This document shows positions 54,390 through 60,893 of a stretch of DNA of 64,000 nt, in pieces. Both the position numbers and the translations under genes were made by a program. Numbering within the stretch: the stretch's first letter is position 1; the number at the start of each line of letters is the position of its first letter. Under the pieces are notes generated by a model that had not been told where the DNA came from, ran no database searches, and was given only the letters and a program-made list of their open reading frames with translations. Source of the DNA: Bacteroidia bacterium (lineage in GTDB: Bacteria > Bacteroidota > Bacteroidia > Flavobacteriales > Flavobacteriaceae); the NCBI GenBank assembly GCA_030427865.1, contig JAUICK010000012.1:41114-105113 (forward strand), read 5' to 3'.

Positions 54390-54410
54390 TAAAAACAATT
54401 AATTTTTTAT

Positions 54411-54450
54411 AAAACTCTGTAAATAGTTATTTTTTACAGAGTTTTTTTGT
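54411..54450 (+). terminator. Rho-independent terminator after the GH149 operon
   Basis: AAAACTCTGTAAA (54411-54423) and TTTACAGAGTTTT (54433-54445) form a perfect 13-bp stem followed by further T residues. Confidence 0.92.
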
Positions 54451-54499
54451 TTAATAAACTATACTTTAAAAATCAACGACTTAACATGGTGTTTTAAGA

Positions 54500-54517
54500 C
54501 TATACATTACCTATACA
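54500..54517. promoter_or_regulatory. CTATACA direct repeat, 11-bp period
   Basis: CTATACA at 54500-54506, TTAC, CTATACA at 54511-54517. It matches the site before laminarin susC (28786-28803); the distance to the promoter-like motif is about 32 bp longer, close to three helical turns. Confidence 0.6.
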
Positions 54518-54633
54518 GATAAGTTTTTCATCAAATAAAAATAAAAATTTAACATTTAATAATACTTGCCTAAACGGTTATTATTGTTGAGTTTTATTAA
54601 AAAAAAATAATCTTTTTTTTAGTAATTTAGATT

Positions 54634-54653
54634 TGTATGTTTTTTGTTGAGGT
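54634..54653 (+). promoter_or_regulatory. Conserved 20-bp promoter-like motif
   Basis: TGTATGTTTTTTGTTGAGGT, identical to 37504-37523. It ends 64 bases before the gene, nearly the same as before laminarin susC (65 bases). Confidence 0.65.
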
Positions 54654-54717
54654 AAAAAATGTTAATTCTGAATATATTAAGGTTAATATTGATGTGTAAT
54701 CATTAAATATTTTAATC

Positions 54718-56283
54718 ATGAAAAAAATTACTTTACTATTTACCTTTTTAATTACTTCATTTGGGTTTTCTCAACAAGTACTTATAGAAGATTTTGAGGG
54801 TAGCACACCAGTTGAAGGCTTTGGAGGAGTTACAACAAGCGTTGAAGCTGCTCCAAGCGGTTCAAATGGAAATTCTTTGAAAATTGTAGCAGTTGCTGGC
54901 GGTCAAGTTTGGCAAGGAGGTAAGTTTACGCTTCCAACTGCAGATATCGATTTTACAACAGATAAAACAGCTAAAGTAGATATATATTCTACTACGGCTT
55001 TTACTATTATGGGAAAAGCTGAAGGAGCTGGAGTTCCTGCTTCTGCCGATTTAGAACAACACACAGGTTCAGGATGGGAAACCATTACTTTTACTTTTAC
55101 AACTGGAGCTGATGGTACTGGAACTGCAAACGGTGTATACAATTTAATGGCGTTTTTTCCATTTAGAAAGAGTGATGACTCTGGGTGGAATACACCAACA
55201 GATTTCACTTTTTTTGTAGATAACATTAAATCTGAAAAAGTGGCTGCTAATGACCCAGCTGACGATGCTACTTTAAGTGATCTAAAAGTAGATGGAAATA
55301 CCATAGCTGGTTTTGATTCAGGAACTTTAGATTATGAATATTTAGTTGCTCCAGGAACAACAACAGTTCCTACAGTTACAGCTACAACTACGCAAGGTGT
55401 TGCTACAACAATGATCACTGCAGCTGGTTCCATTCCTGGAGATACTACAGTAAAAGTTACTTCTGGTAACACTAATAATACAAAAACGTACAAAGTATCA
55501 TTTAAATTCGAAGTAGCACCAACTGATGCTCCAAGCACTCCTCCTACTTTTGCCGCTAATAATGTAATTTCTTTTTACAGTGAATCTTACACAAGTACAG
55601 GTTTAAATGGTGTTTCTTGGGATAATGGATCTGAATCAACTGAAGAAACTTATGCTGGTAATAAAGTACTAAAAATTACAAGTACAGGCGGTGATTTTAT
55701 AGGATTTGATGTTGCCAATACTGATGGTTTTGTAAATGCTACAAGTATGACTCACGTACATGTTGATTTTTGGGTTGCAGGCGATTATGTTGCAGGTCAA
55801 GTCTTAAAAATTAAGTTGTCAAATCACGGAAATGGAACATCTGAAACAAGTGCAATCATTAAAGAGATTGCTTTACCTGCTACAGATACTAAAAAGTGGG
55901 TTTCTTTAGATTTACCTTTAGAAGGAGGAGCAAGAGAAAGAATTGCTCAAATACTTTTAATTCACACAAACTCAACAGGAGGTGTATCAACACTTTATGC
56001 AGATAATATTTATATGTATGTAGATGGAACTGCAAACACAGAAAATAATAAAGTATTAGGTTTTGCTATGTATCCAAACCCAGCTAAAAATCAATTAACG
56101 ATTTCAGCTAAAGAATCAATTTCTAAAGCAGAAGTATTTAATGTATTAGGAAGAAAAGTGAAGTCTTTTGCAATTAATAGCACAAATAAAACGTTAGATA
56201 TTTCTAACTTAAGCTCTGGCGTATATTTGATTAAGTATGAATCTGCTGGAAAAGTAGGTACAGCTAAATTTATAAAACAATAA
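54718..56283 (+). CDS. Secreted glucan-binding protein with T9SS C-terminal sorting domain
   Basis: 521 residues. Signal peptide (1-19, FGFSQQ). A first beta-sandwich (about 22-175, VLIEDFEGSTPVEGF ... FFVDNIKSEK), a short cadherin-like/Ig-like repeat (about 182-265, LSDLKVDGNTIAGFD), a VIS-type module (about 283-432, NVISFYSESYTSTGL) and a C-terminal T9SS type A sorting domain (about 446-521, MYPNPAKNQLTISAKESIS ... SSGVYLIKYES). It should be exported by type IX secretion and held on or released from the surface. No catalytic residues seen. The shared promoter motifs and VIS module link it to laminarin use. Confidence 0.82.
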   Translation: MKKITLLFTFLITSFGFSQQVLIEDFEGSTPVEGFGGVTTSVEAAPSGSNGNSLKIVAVAGGQVWQGGKFTLPTADIDFTTDKTAKVDIYSTTAFTIMGKAEGAGVPASADLEQHTGSGWETITFTFTTGADGTGTANGVYNLMAFFPFRKSDDSGWNTPTDFTFFVDNIKSEKVAANDPADDATLSDLKVDGNTIAGFDSGTLDYEYLVAPGTTTVPTVTATTTQGVATTMITAAGSIPGDTTVKVTSGNTNNTKTYKVSFKFEVAPTDAPSTPPTFAANNVISFYSESYTSTGLNGVSWDNGSESTEETYAGNKVLKITSTGGDFIGFDVANTDGFVNATSMTHVHVDFWVAGDYVAGQVLKIKLSNHGNGTSETSAIIKEIALPATDTKKWVSLDLPLEGGARERIAQILLIHTNSTGGVSTLYADNIYMYVDGTANTENNKVLGFAMYPNPAKNQLTISAKESISKAEVFNVLGRKVKSFAINSTNKTLDISNLSSGVYLIKYESAGKVGTAKFIKQ

Positions 56284-56310
56284 AGTTATTGGGGGATAAC
56301 TTAAATTGTA

Positions 56311-56342
56311 AAACGCTCAAATCAAATTTGAGCGTTTTTTTA
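56311..56342 (+). terminator. Rho-independent terminator after the T9SS-sorted protein gene
   Basis: AAACGCTCAAAT (56311-56322) pairs perfectly with ATTTGAGCGTTT (56326-56337) around three bases, followed by T residues. Confidence 0.92.
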
Positions 56343-56400
56343 TTGCATAAATTTTTGCACATTTGCAAAAACAAATCTTAAAAACTAAATTTTTTAATCG

Positions 56401-56463
56401 ATGAATATATTTAAAAACCTTAAAAACGGACGCTTTTTACGATTATTGAAGTCAATATTCTAG
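56401..56463 (+). CDS. Putative leader peptide 1 (20 aa) upstream of rtcB
   Basis: ATG at 56401 to TAG at 56461 gives MNIFKNLKNGRFLRLLKSIF. It is too short for statistical support, but it is followed 24 bases later by a strong terminator (56488-56519). Codons 10-13 (GGA CGC TTT TTA) contain a segment, 56428-56437, complementary to the left arm of that terminator. The basic, hydrophobic product and this layout fit a regulatory leader ORF rather than a functional protein. Confidence 0.4.
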   Translation: MNIFKNLKNGRFLRLLKSIF

Positions 56464-56487
56464 ATTACAAATATTTAATACAACAAT

Positions 56488-56524
56488 AAAACGTCCAAAA
56501 ATTAAACTTTGGACGTTTTTTTTT
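56488..56524 (+). terminator. Terminator after leader ORF 1 (possible attenuator)
   Basis: AAAACGTCCAAA (56488-56499) and TTTGGACGTTTT (56508-56519) form a perfect 12-bp stem followed by a T run. The left arm can instead pair with GGACGcTTTT at 56428-56437 (nine pairs, one bulged C) inside leader ORF 1, which would block the terminator. Confidence 0.8.
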
Positions 56525-56683
56525 CAAAAAAATAGATGTTAAAAAAAAGTGTAAGTTTTAACTACATAACGCAAAACCAAAGAGTTATCTAAACTCTTTA
56601 TATCTGCTTAAAAGTAGACAGGAAATCTATTGCCTTGATTTTATGTAAAAATCTGATTGTTAGATAAATAAATTAAAATTTTA

Positions 56684-56715
56684 TTTGTGTAATTCAAAAA
56701 TACGTTTTAGGTTTG
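56684..56715 (+). promoter_or_regulatory. Flavobacterial-type promoter before leader ORF 2
   Basis: TTTG at 56684-56687, a 20-base spacer and TAGGTTTG at 56708-56715, an exact match to TAnnTTTG. Transcription would start near 56722, about 36 bases before the second leader ORF. Confidence 0.6.
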
Positions 56716-56757
56716 CATCGCAATTAAGTAACAAATAATATTTAAAAACGAAGTACA

Positions 56758-56844
56758 ATGTTCAATTATCCATTAAACCAAAACATACAAACAGAACCGG
56801 GTTTTGTTTCTTGTTTACTTCGCGACTTTCACAAATACAAATAG
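56758..56844 (+). CDS. Putative leader peptide 2 (28 aa) upstream of rtcB
   Basis: ATG at 56758 to TAG at 56842-56844; the product starts MFNYPLNQNIQTEPGF and ends VSCLLRDFHKYK. It follows a good promoter (56684-56715) and precedes a terminator (56866-56893). The codons CTT CGC GAC overlap segment 56817-56828, which can pair either with 56749-56755 upstream or with the terminator left arm downstream, as in classical ribosome-mediated attenuators. No homology is claimed. Confidence 0.45.
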   Translation: MFNYPLNQNIQTEPGFVSCLLRDFHKYK

Positions 56845-56865
56845 TAATATTTTATAATATATGAG

Positions 56866-56898
56866 AAGTCCGAAGTTGTAAAATTTCGGACTTTTTTT
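56866..56898 (+). terminator. Terminator after leader ORF 2 (possible attenuator before rtcB)
   Basis: AAGTCCGAA (56866-56874) pairs with TTCGGACTT (56885-56893), then a T run. The rival pairing is AAGTCCGAAGT (56866-56876) with ACTTCGcGACTT (56817-56828): eleven pairs with one bulged C. A third option, CGAAGTA (56749-56755) with TACTTCG (56816-56822), would set the terminator free again. Confidence 0.8.
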
Positions 56899-56998
56899 AT
56901 GATTTAATTTCCTAAAGAACTTTCCGAATTAAAATTTTAAGAATAGGAATCAACTTAAAAGTTAACATCCTAAAACAAAACATCTCAAAATTAAAACA

Positions 56999-58390
56999 AT
57001 GGGAAATAAATTAAAAGGAAAAGATCTAATCAAATTAGGCTTTCCAAAGAACAATAGTATCAATATAGCTTTAGGGCAAATCAATAGATACAGAAAAAGA
57101 GAAGCCAAAGAACGCATTTTAGAAGAAGCCAAAGAAGTTTTATTAGCTCCAGAAAAGTTTCAAGGAAATGGCATTTGGGGAAAAGTTGCAGAAGGTTTGG
57201 TAAAACCAATTGAAGTAAAAATGCATCAATTAAAAAATACAAGAGTTCCATTTTCTATTTATGGAGAAAATGAAATTGATGAGCAAGCAAAGTATCAATT
57301 GTACGATGCTTTAAAATTACCAATAGCTGTGCAAGGAGCTTTAATGCCAGACGCACATTATGGTTATGGTTTGCCAATTGGCGGAGTTTTAGCCACAGAT
57401 AATGCCATAATTCCTTATGGAGTAGGTGTAGATATTGGTTGCAGAATGTGTTTAACAGTGTATCCAATTCCAGTTTCATTTTTGAAAGGGAAACAACATC
57501 AATTTGAAAATATTTTAAAAGATCACACAAAATTCGGAATGCGAGAAACGCATGCTAAAAAAAACGATCACGAAATATTTTATAGAGATGAGTTTACAGA
57601 AATTCCGTTGATAAAACGCTTAAAAGACAAAGCGTACAAACAATTAGGAACCTCTGGAAGTGGCAATCATTTTGTAGAATTTGGTGCAGTTGCTATCACA
57701 GAAAACAACAATGAATTCGGACTGGAAACTGGTGAATATATAGGCGTTTTATCACACAGTGGTTCACGAGGTTTGGGTGCAAATATTGCAAAACATTACA
57801 CGTATTTGGCAACCAAACAATGCTATTTACCCAAAAATGTGCAGCATTTGGCTTGGTTAGATTTAAGTACACATGATGGACAAGAATATTGGCAAGCAAT
57901 GAATTTAGCAGGCGATTATGCCAAGGCTTGTCACGATGATATTCACTCACGAATTGCAAAGTTAATAGGCTCAAAACCCATCGCAAAAATTGAGAATCAT
58001 CACAATTTTGCTTGGAAAGAAACCGTAAATGGTAAAGAATGCATTGTACATAGAAAAGGAGCAACACCAGCTAAAAAGAACGAGTTGGGTATCATTCCTG
58101 GGTCTATGACAGCATCAGGTTTTATCGTTCGTGGTTTGGGAAATTCGGCGAGTTTGCAATCGGCTTCACATGGAGCAGGCAGAAAACATTCTCGTAGAAA
58201 GTGTAAAGAAAAGTTTACTAAAAGTGATATCAAACATCAGTTAAAAATAAACGATGTTACACTAATTGGAGGTGGAATTGATGAAGCACCAATGGCGTAT
58301 AAAGATATTAAAAAAGTGATGGCAAATCAACAAGAATTGGTAGAGGTGTTAGGCACATTTACACCAAAAATTGTAAGAATGGATAAGTAG
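56999..58390 (+). CDS. rtcB: RtcB-family RNA ligase
   Basis: 463 residues. Metal-site and guanylylation motifs of RtcB are visible: PDAHYGYGLPIGG, Asp145 and Cys148 in GVGVDIGCRM, GSGNHFVEFG, HSGSRGLGANIAKHY, and the GMP-accepting His391 in SHGAGRKHSR. The N-terminal KGKDLIKLGFPKNNSINIAL extension is typical of the branch that travels with prfH. RtcB joins 2',3'-cyclic-phosphate and 5'-OH RNA ends. With PrfH, encoded 394 bases downstream, it is thought to repair or rescue ribosomes damaged in 16S rRNA, as described for an E. coli RtcB2-PrfH operon. Two leader ORF/terminator units precede it. Confidence 0.93.
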   Translation: MGNKLKGKDLIKLGFPKNNSINIALGQINRYRKREAKERILEEAKEVLLAPEKFQGNGIWGKVAEGLVKPIEVKMHQLKNTRVPFSIYGENEIDEQAKYQLYDALKLPIAVQGALMPDAHYGYGLPIGGVLATDNAIIPYGVGVDIGCRMCLTVYPIPVSFLKGKQHQFENILKDHTKFGMRETHAKKNDHEIFYRDEFTEIPLIKRLKDKAYKQLGTSGSGNHFVEFGAVAITENNNEFGLETGEYIGVLSHSGSRGLGANIAKHYTYLATKQCYLPKNVQHLAWLDLSTHDGQEYWQAMNLAGDYAKACHDDIHSRIAKLIGSKPIAKIENHHNFAWKETVNGKECIVHRKGATPAKKNELGIIPGSMTASGFIVRGLGNSASLQSASHGAGRKHSRRKCKEKFTKSDIKHQLKINDVTLIGGGIDEAPMAYKDIKKVMANQQELVEVLGTFTPKIVRMDK

Positions 58391-58440
58391 TATTTGGGCG
58401 TTCCCTAAAGGTCGGGCTTTACACTATATCTTTTTTTAGT

Positions 58441-58518
58441 GTCATTGCGAAGTTTACCTCAAGTAAACTGTGGCAATCTCAATTTAGAAACAGATTGCTT
58501 CATTTCATTCGCAATGAC
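58441..58518. repeat. REP-like nested palindrome
   Basis: Outer arms GTCATTGCGAA (58441-58451) and TTCGCAATGAC (58508-58518) are perfectly complementary. Two inner hairpins are also perfect: AGTTTAC/GTAAACT (58451-58457, 58463-58469) and GCAATCT/AGATTGC (58473-58479, 58492-58498). This cruciform-like layout is typical of dispersed intergenic elements. Confidence 0.8.
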
Positions 58519-58629
58519 GCTAATTAATAAGCAATAAAAAAAGGATGTCGTTTCAATCCCTAACGCACTTTTTTGCTAGCGAATAGCAAAGTGCAAAGAG
58601 CTAAAAGTAAATTAAAAAACTAAAGAGTG

Positions 58630-58710
58630 TGTCATTTTTAGCAAAACGTAGTGAAGTCGAAAAATCTCTTTTAAAAGATTATGAGATTTCTCCATAAAGT
58701 CGAAATGACA
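58630..58710. repeat. Second REP-like element
   Basis: TGTCATTT (58630-58637) and AAATGACA (58703-58710) form the ends, with AAATCTC/GAGATTT and TCTTTTAAAAGA hairpins inside. It has the same TGTCATT ends as the element at 58441, so the two may be related. Confidence 0.65.
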
Positions 58711-58784
58711 AAAAAAATGAAAAAATGAAAGCAAAAAATATAAAAGATAATCAGTCTGAGTTCCTTCCCTTTGGGAAGGTTAGG

Positions 58785-59480
58785 ATGGGCTACAAAATAA
58801 TACAAATATCAGCAGGAAAAGGCCCTTTAGAATGTGCTTTTGTGGTTGCAAAAGTCTTAAAAATATTCCTAAAAGAATTGATAAACAATAAGATTGAATA
58901 TACAATTCTCCACAAAGAAAACGGATTAGAAAATGGCACAGTGCAATCTGTAAGCATTCAAATTAAAGGAAATAATCTTGCTGATTTTTTAAAAAATTGG
59001 GTGGGTACAATTCAATGGGTTGGAACCTCAACATTTAGAAAATTTCACAAACGTAAAAACTGGTTTGTTGGTTGTTTTGAGGTTGATGAGATTCCTGCTT
59101 TTGCAAGAATAAAAGATAAGGAAATTCAATTTCAAGCTATTAGAAGTTCAGGAGCAGGAGGTCAGCACGTAAATAAAGTGAGTTCTGCAATAAGAGCAAA
59201 ACATCTAAAAACAGGTCTTCAAGTTTTGGTGATGGACAGCAGATCACAACATCAAAATAAGAAATTAGCCATAAAAAGGCTACAAGAAAAGTTGGAAGAA
59301 TTTACAGTGAATCAAGCAAAAGAGCAACTCAAGAATCAGTGGGAAAATCATCAAACCTTAGAAAGAGGAAATCCTGTGAGAGTTTTTAAAGGGACTGATT
59401 TTAAAGCAGTAAAAAAAGAAAAATCATTTAAAAGTAAAAGAAATCAGCTAAAAAATAATTTAAGAAAACAATTGGAATAA
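58785..59480 (+). CDS. prfH: Peptide chain release factor H (PrfH)
   Basis: 231 residues from ATG 58785 (MGYKIIQISAGKGPLECAF); the ATG at 58725 would add 20 residues encoded by a repeat-like palindrome and lacking family similarity. PrfH lacks the domain 1 and SPF/PxT-type codon recognition of RF1/RF2 but keeps the peptidyl-hydrolysis loop Gly125-Gly126-Gln127 in SSGAGGQHVNKVSS, followed by a basic C-terminal helix (KAVKKEKSFKSKRNQLK). It releases peptides from damaged or stalled ribosomes and is functionally linked to RtcB, encoded upstream in the same direction. Confidence 0.92.
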   Translation: MGYKIIQISAGKGPLECAFVVAKVLKIFLKELINNKIEYTILHKENGLENGTVQSVSIQIKGNNLADFLKNWVGTIQWVGTSTFRKFHKRKNWFVGCFEVDEIPAFARIKDKEIQFQAIRSSGAGGQHVNKVSSAIRAKHLKTGLQVLVMDSRSQHQNKKLAIKRLQEKLEEFTVNQAKEQLKNQWENHQTLERGNPVRVFKGTDFKAVKKEKSFKSKRNQLKNNLRKQLE

Positions 59481-59492
59481 CCCCTAACCAAT

Positions 59493-59574
59493 CCTGCAAG
59501 GTTTTAAAAACCTTGTAGGTATTAAATAAAGTATTGAAAAAATAAAACCTACAAGGTCAGAAAGACCTTGCAGG
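59493..59574. repeat. Double REP hairpin in mirrored order
   Basis: Hairpin 1 (59493-59519) starts CCTGCAAGG and ends CCTTGTAGG; hairpin 2 (59548-59574) starts CCTACAAGG and ends CCTTGCAGG. The outer ends of the pair are complementary to each other, and so are the inner ends, so the 82 bases can fold either as two hairpins or as one long stem. It resembles the BIME arrangement of two REPs. Confidence 0.85.
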
Positions 59575-59589
59575 ATAAAAACTAAAAAA

Positions 59590-60147
59590 ATGGGAACATT
59601 AGTAAACAATTACGTGTTTGAGGCATTAGATGCTTATCCATATGAATTGGAAAAATGTATGGAAGCATTAAATTATGCTTTATCTTATAATGAAAACGAT
59701 GAAATGGCATTAAGTTTAATGGGTAGAGTATATGCAGAGATTCTAAATAATTACGAAGAAGGAATTGCTTATTATAAATTAGTTTTAGCAGAAAATATTA
59801 ATAATTTAGAGGTACAAGCGCACTATATTAATGCTTTATTGTGGAATGAAAATTATGATGAAGCAAAAGAATATATTAATTATGCATTAACAGTAAAAGG
59901 TTCTGATAAAGCAATGTTATATTTAAAAAAAGCAAGTTTATACGAACACACAAAAGAATATTCGAAAGCTTTAGAAACTTTAAAATTTGCACATATATAT
60001 GCTTATAATAATGAATTTATTGAATATCTAAAATCTGAAAAAGAAAGAATTAAAACGAAAAGTTTTATGAAAGACCATTCAATAAAAGAGAAAGAAACTG
60101 AAACTCCAAATGAAAAAACAAAGAGAAGATTTGGTTTCTTATTTTAA
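59590..60147 (+). CDS. TPR-like repeat protein
   Basis: 185 residues, no signal peptide, rich in helical repeats of about 34 residues: DEMALSLMGRVYAEILNNYE, LEVQAHYINALLWNENYDEA, AMLYLKKASLYEHTKEYSKA. This is a tetratricopeptide-type scaffold, so it probably binds another protein in the cytoplasm. The C-terminal 40 residues are charged and basic (ERIKTKSFMKDHSIKEKE). Partner and pathway are unknown. A double REP hairpin lies just upstream. Confidence 0.75.
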   Translation: MGTLVNNYVFEALDAYPYELEKCMEALNYALSYNENDEMALSLMGRVYAEILNNYEEGIAYYKLVLAENINNLEVQAHYINALLWNENYDEAKEYINYALTVKGSDKAMLYLKKASLYEHTKEYSKALETLKFAHIYAYNNEFIEYLKSEKERIKTKSFMKDHSIKEKETETPNEKTKRRFGFLF

Positions 60148-60180
60148 AAAGGATGTTGGTTTTAAATCAACATCTTTTTT
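60146..60180. terminator. Bidirectional terminator between convergent genes
   Basis: GATGTTG (60152-60158) pairs with CAACATC (60168-60174), flanked by an A run on the left and a T run on the right, so it can serve both the TPR-like gene and the gene on the opposite strand. Confidence 0.85.
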
Positions 60181-60829
60181 ATTGAAACAAAGCATCCAAA
60201 GTTAAAACATCTAATAATCCATCTGGATAAAGATTGTTTTTTTCTTCAAAAGTTTTGATGGCATTTAAGGTTTCGATTTTATAAAGACCATCTACTTTTA
60301 ACTTTATACCACTGGCTAATAATTTTTTTTGAACTTCATAAATCAACGCACTTTTTTGTCCGTAAACCATTTTATTATCAACATTAAACATACTTTTAAT
60401 TTTATTTACTTTTTGCTGATGTAGATAAGCTTTTAGATCTGTACCATTTTCTTCTAAAAATTTAATTTCTTTATTAGACAAACCTTCTTTTTTTAGAGCA
60501 GCAGATTTTTCTAATTTAGTTTCATAGTATTTAATAGTGGCTAACTTTTTAGCATATTTACTGATTGCAAGTTTAGTTACTTCATCATCATCTTCAGGCG
60601 TTCTAACATCAATTCCATTTGTGGTCCATTGCATCATCACAAAACTATTTAAGTCTTCAATAGCTTTGTAATAATTTAATATCAATTCTTGATTGTGATA
60701 TTCTAAATCTAAATTTTTTTCAGTATTGTAATCAACATTAGGAGAGTTGTATCTTTTGTATTGTTGATATTTTCCAAAGCCAATAATAAAAGCTATAATT
60801 AAAAGAAGTAAAATAATTAGCTGTTTCAT
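60179..60829 (-). CDS. Membrane-anchored protein with C-terminal peptidoglycan-binding-like domain
   Basis: 216 residues. An N-terminal membrane helix (about 3-20, LIILLLLIIAFIIGFGKY) is followed by a charged helical middle and a C-terminal domain (about 150-216) of the PG_binding_1 type: KLLASGIKLKVDGLYKIETL followed by NAIKTFEEKNNLYPDG. It probably faces the periplasm. Function unknown. The gene ends opposite the TPR-like gene with a shared terminator. Confidence 0.72.
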   Translation of the reverse strand: MKQLIILLLLIIAFIIGFGKYQQYKRYNSPNVDYNTEKNLDLEYHNQELILNYYKAIEDLNSFVMMQWTTNGIDVRTPEDDDEVTKLAISKYAKKLATIKYYETKLEKSAALKKEGLSNKEIKFLEENGTDLKAYLHQQKVNKIKSMFNVDNKMVYGQKSALIYEVQKKLLASGIKLKVDGLYKIETLNAIKTFEEKNNLYPDGLLDVLTLDALFQ

Positions 60830-60893
60830 ATCTAAAAATAAGTTTTGGTCTTAAACAAAAATAGGTAAAAGTTTCTAAAATAGAATGAAAACA

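Larger units (their letters stand above)
54446..54717. other. Intergenic region before the T9SS-sorted protein gene
   Basis: No gene seen. It contains the CTATACA repeat (54500-54517), the 20-bp promoter-like motif (54634-54653) and a 64-base leader. Confidence 0.7.
58391..58784. other. Intergenic region between rtcB and prfH with REP-like hairpins
   Basis: No gene recognised. It holds two nested palindromic elements (58441-58518 and 58630-58710). Just before the chosen prfH start lies TTCCTTCCCTTTGGGAAGG, a further palindrome (CCTTCCC/GGGAAGG) which a longer reading of prfH would translate. Confidence 0.7.

Noticed and set aside
54903..55304. 133-codon open frame on the minus strand
   Set aside because: Antisense to the T9SS-sorted binding protein; valine/serine-rich shadow of a threonine-rich coding sequence.
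57696..58067. 123-codon open frame on the minus strand
   Set aside because: Antisense to rtcB, whose catalytic motifs are clear in this stretch.
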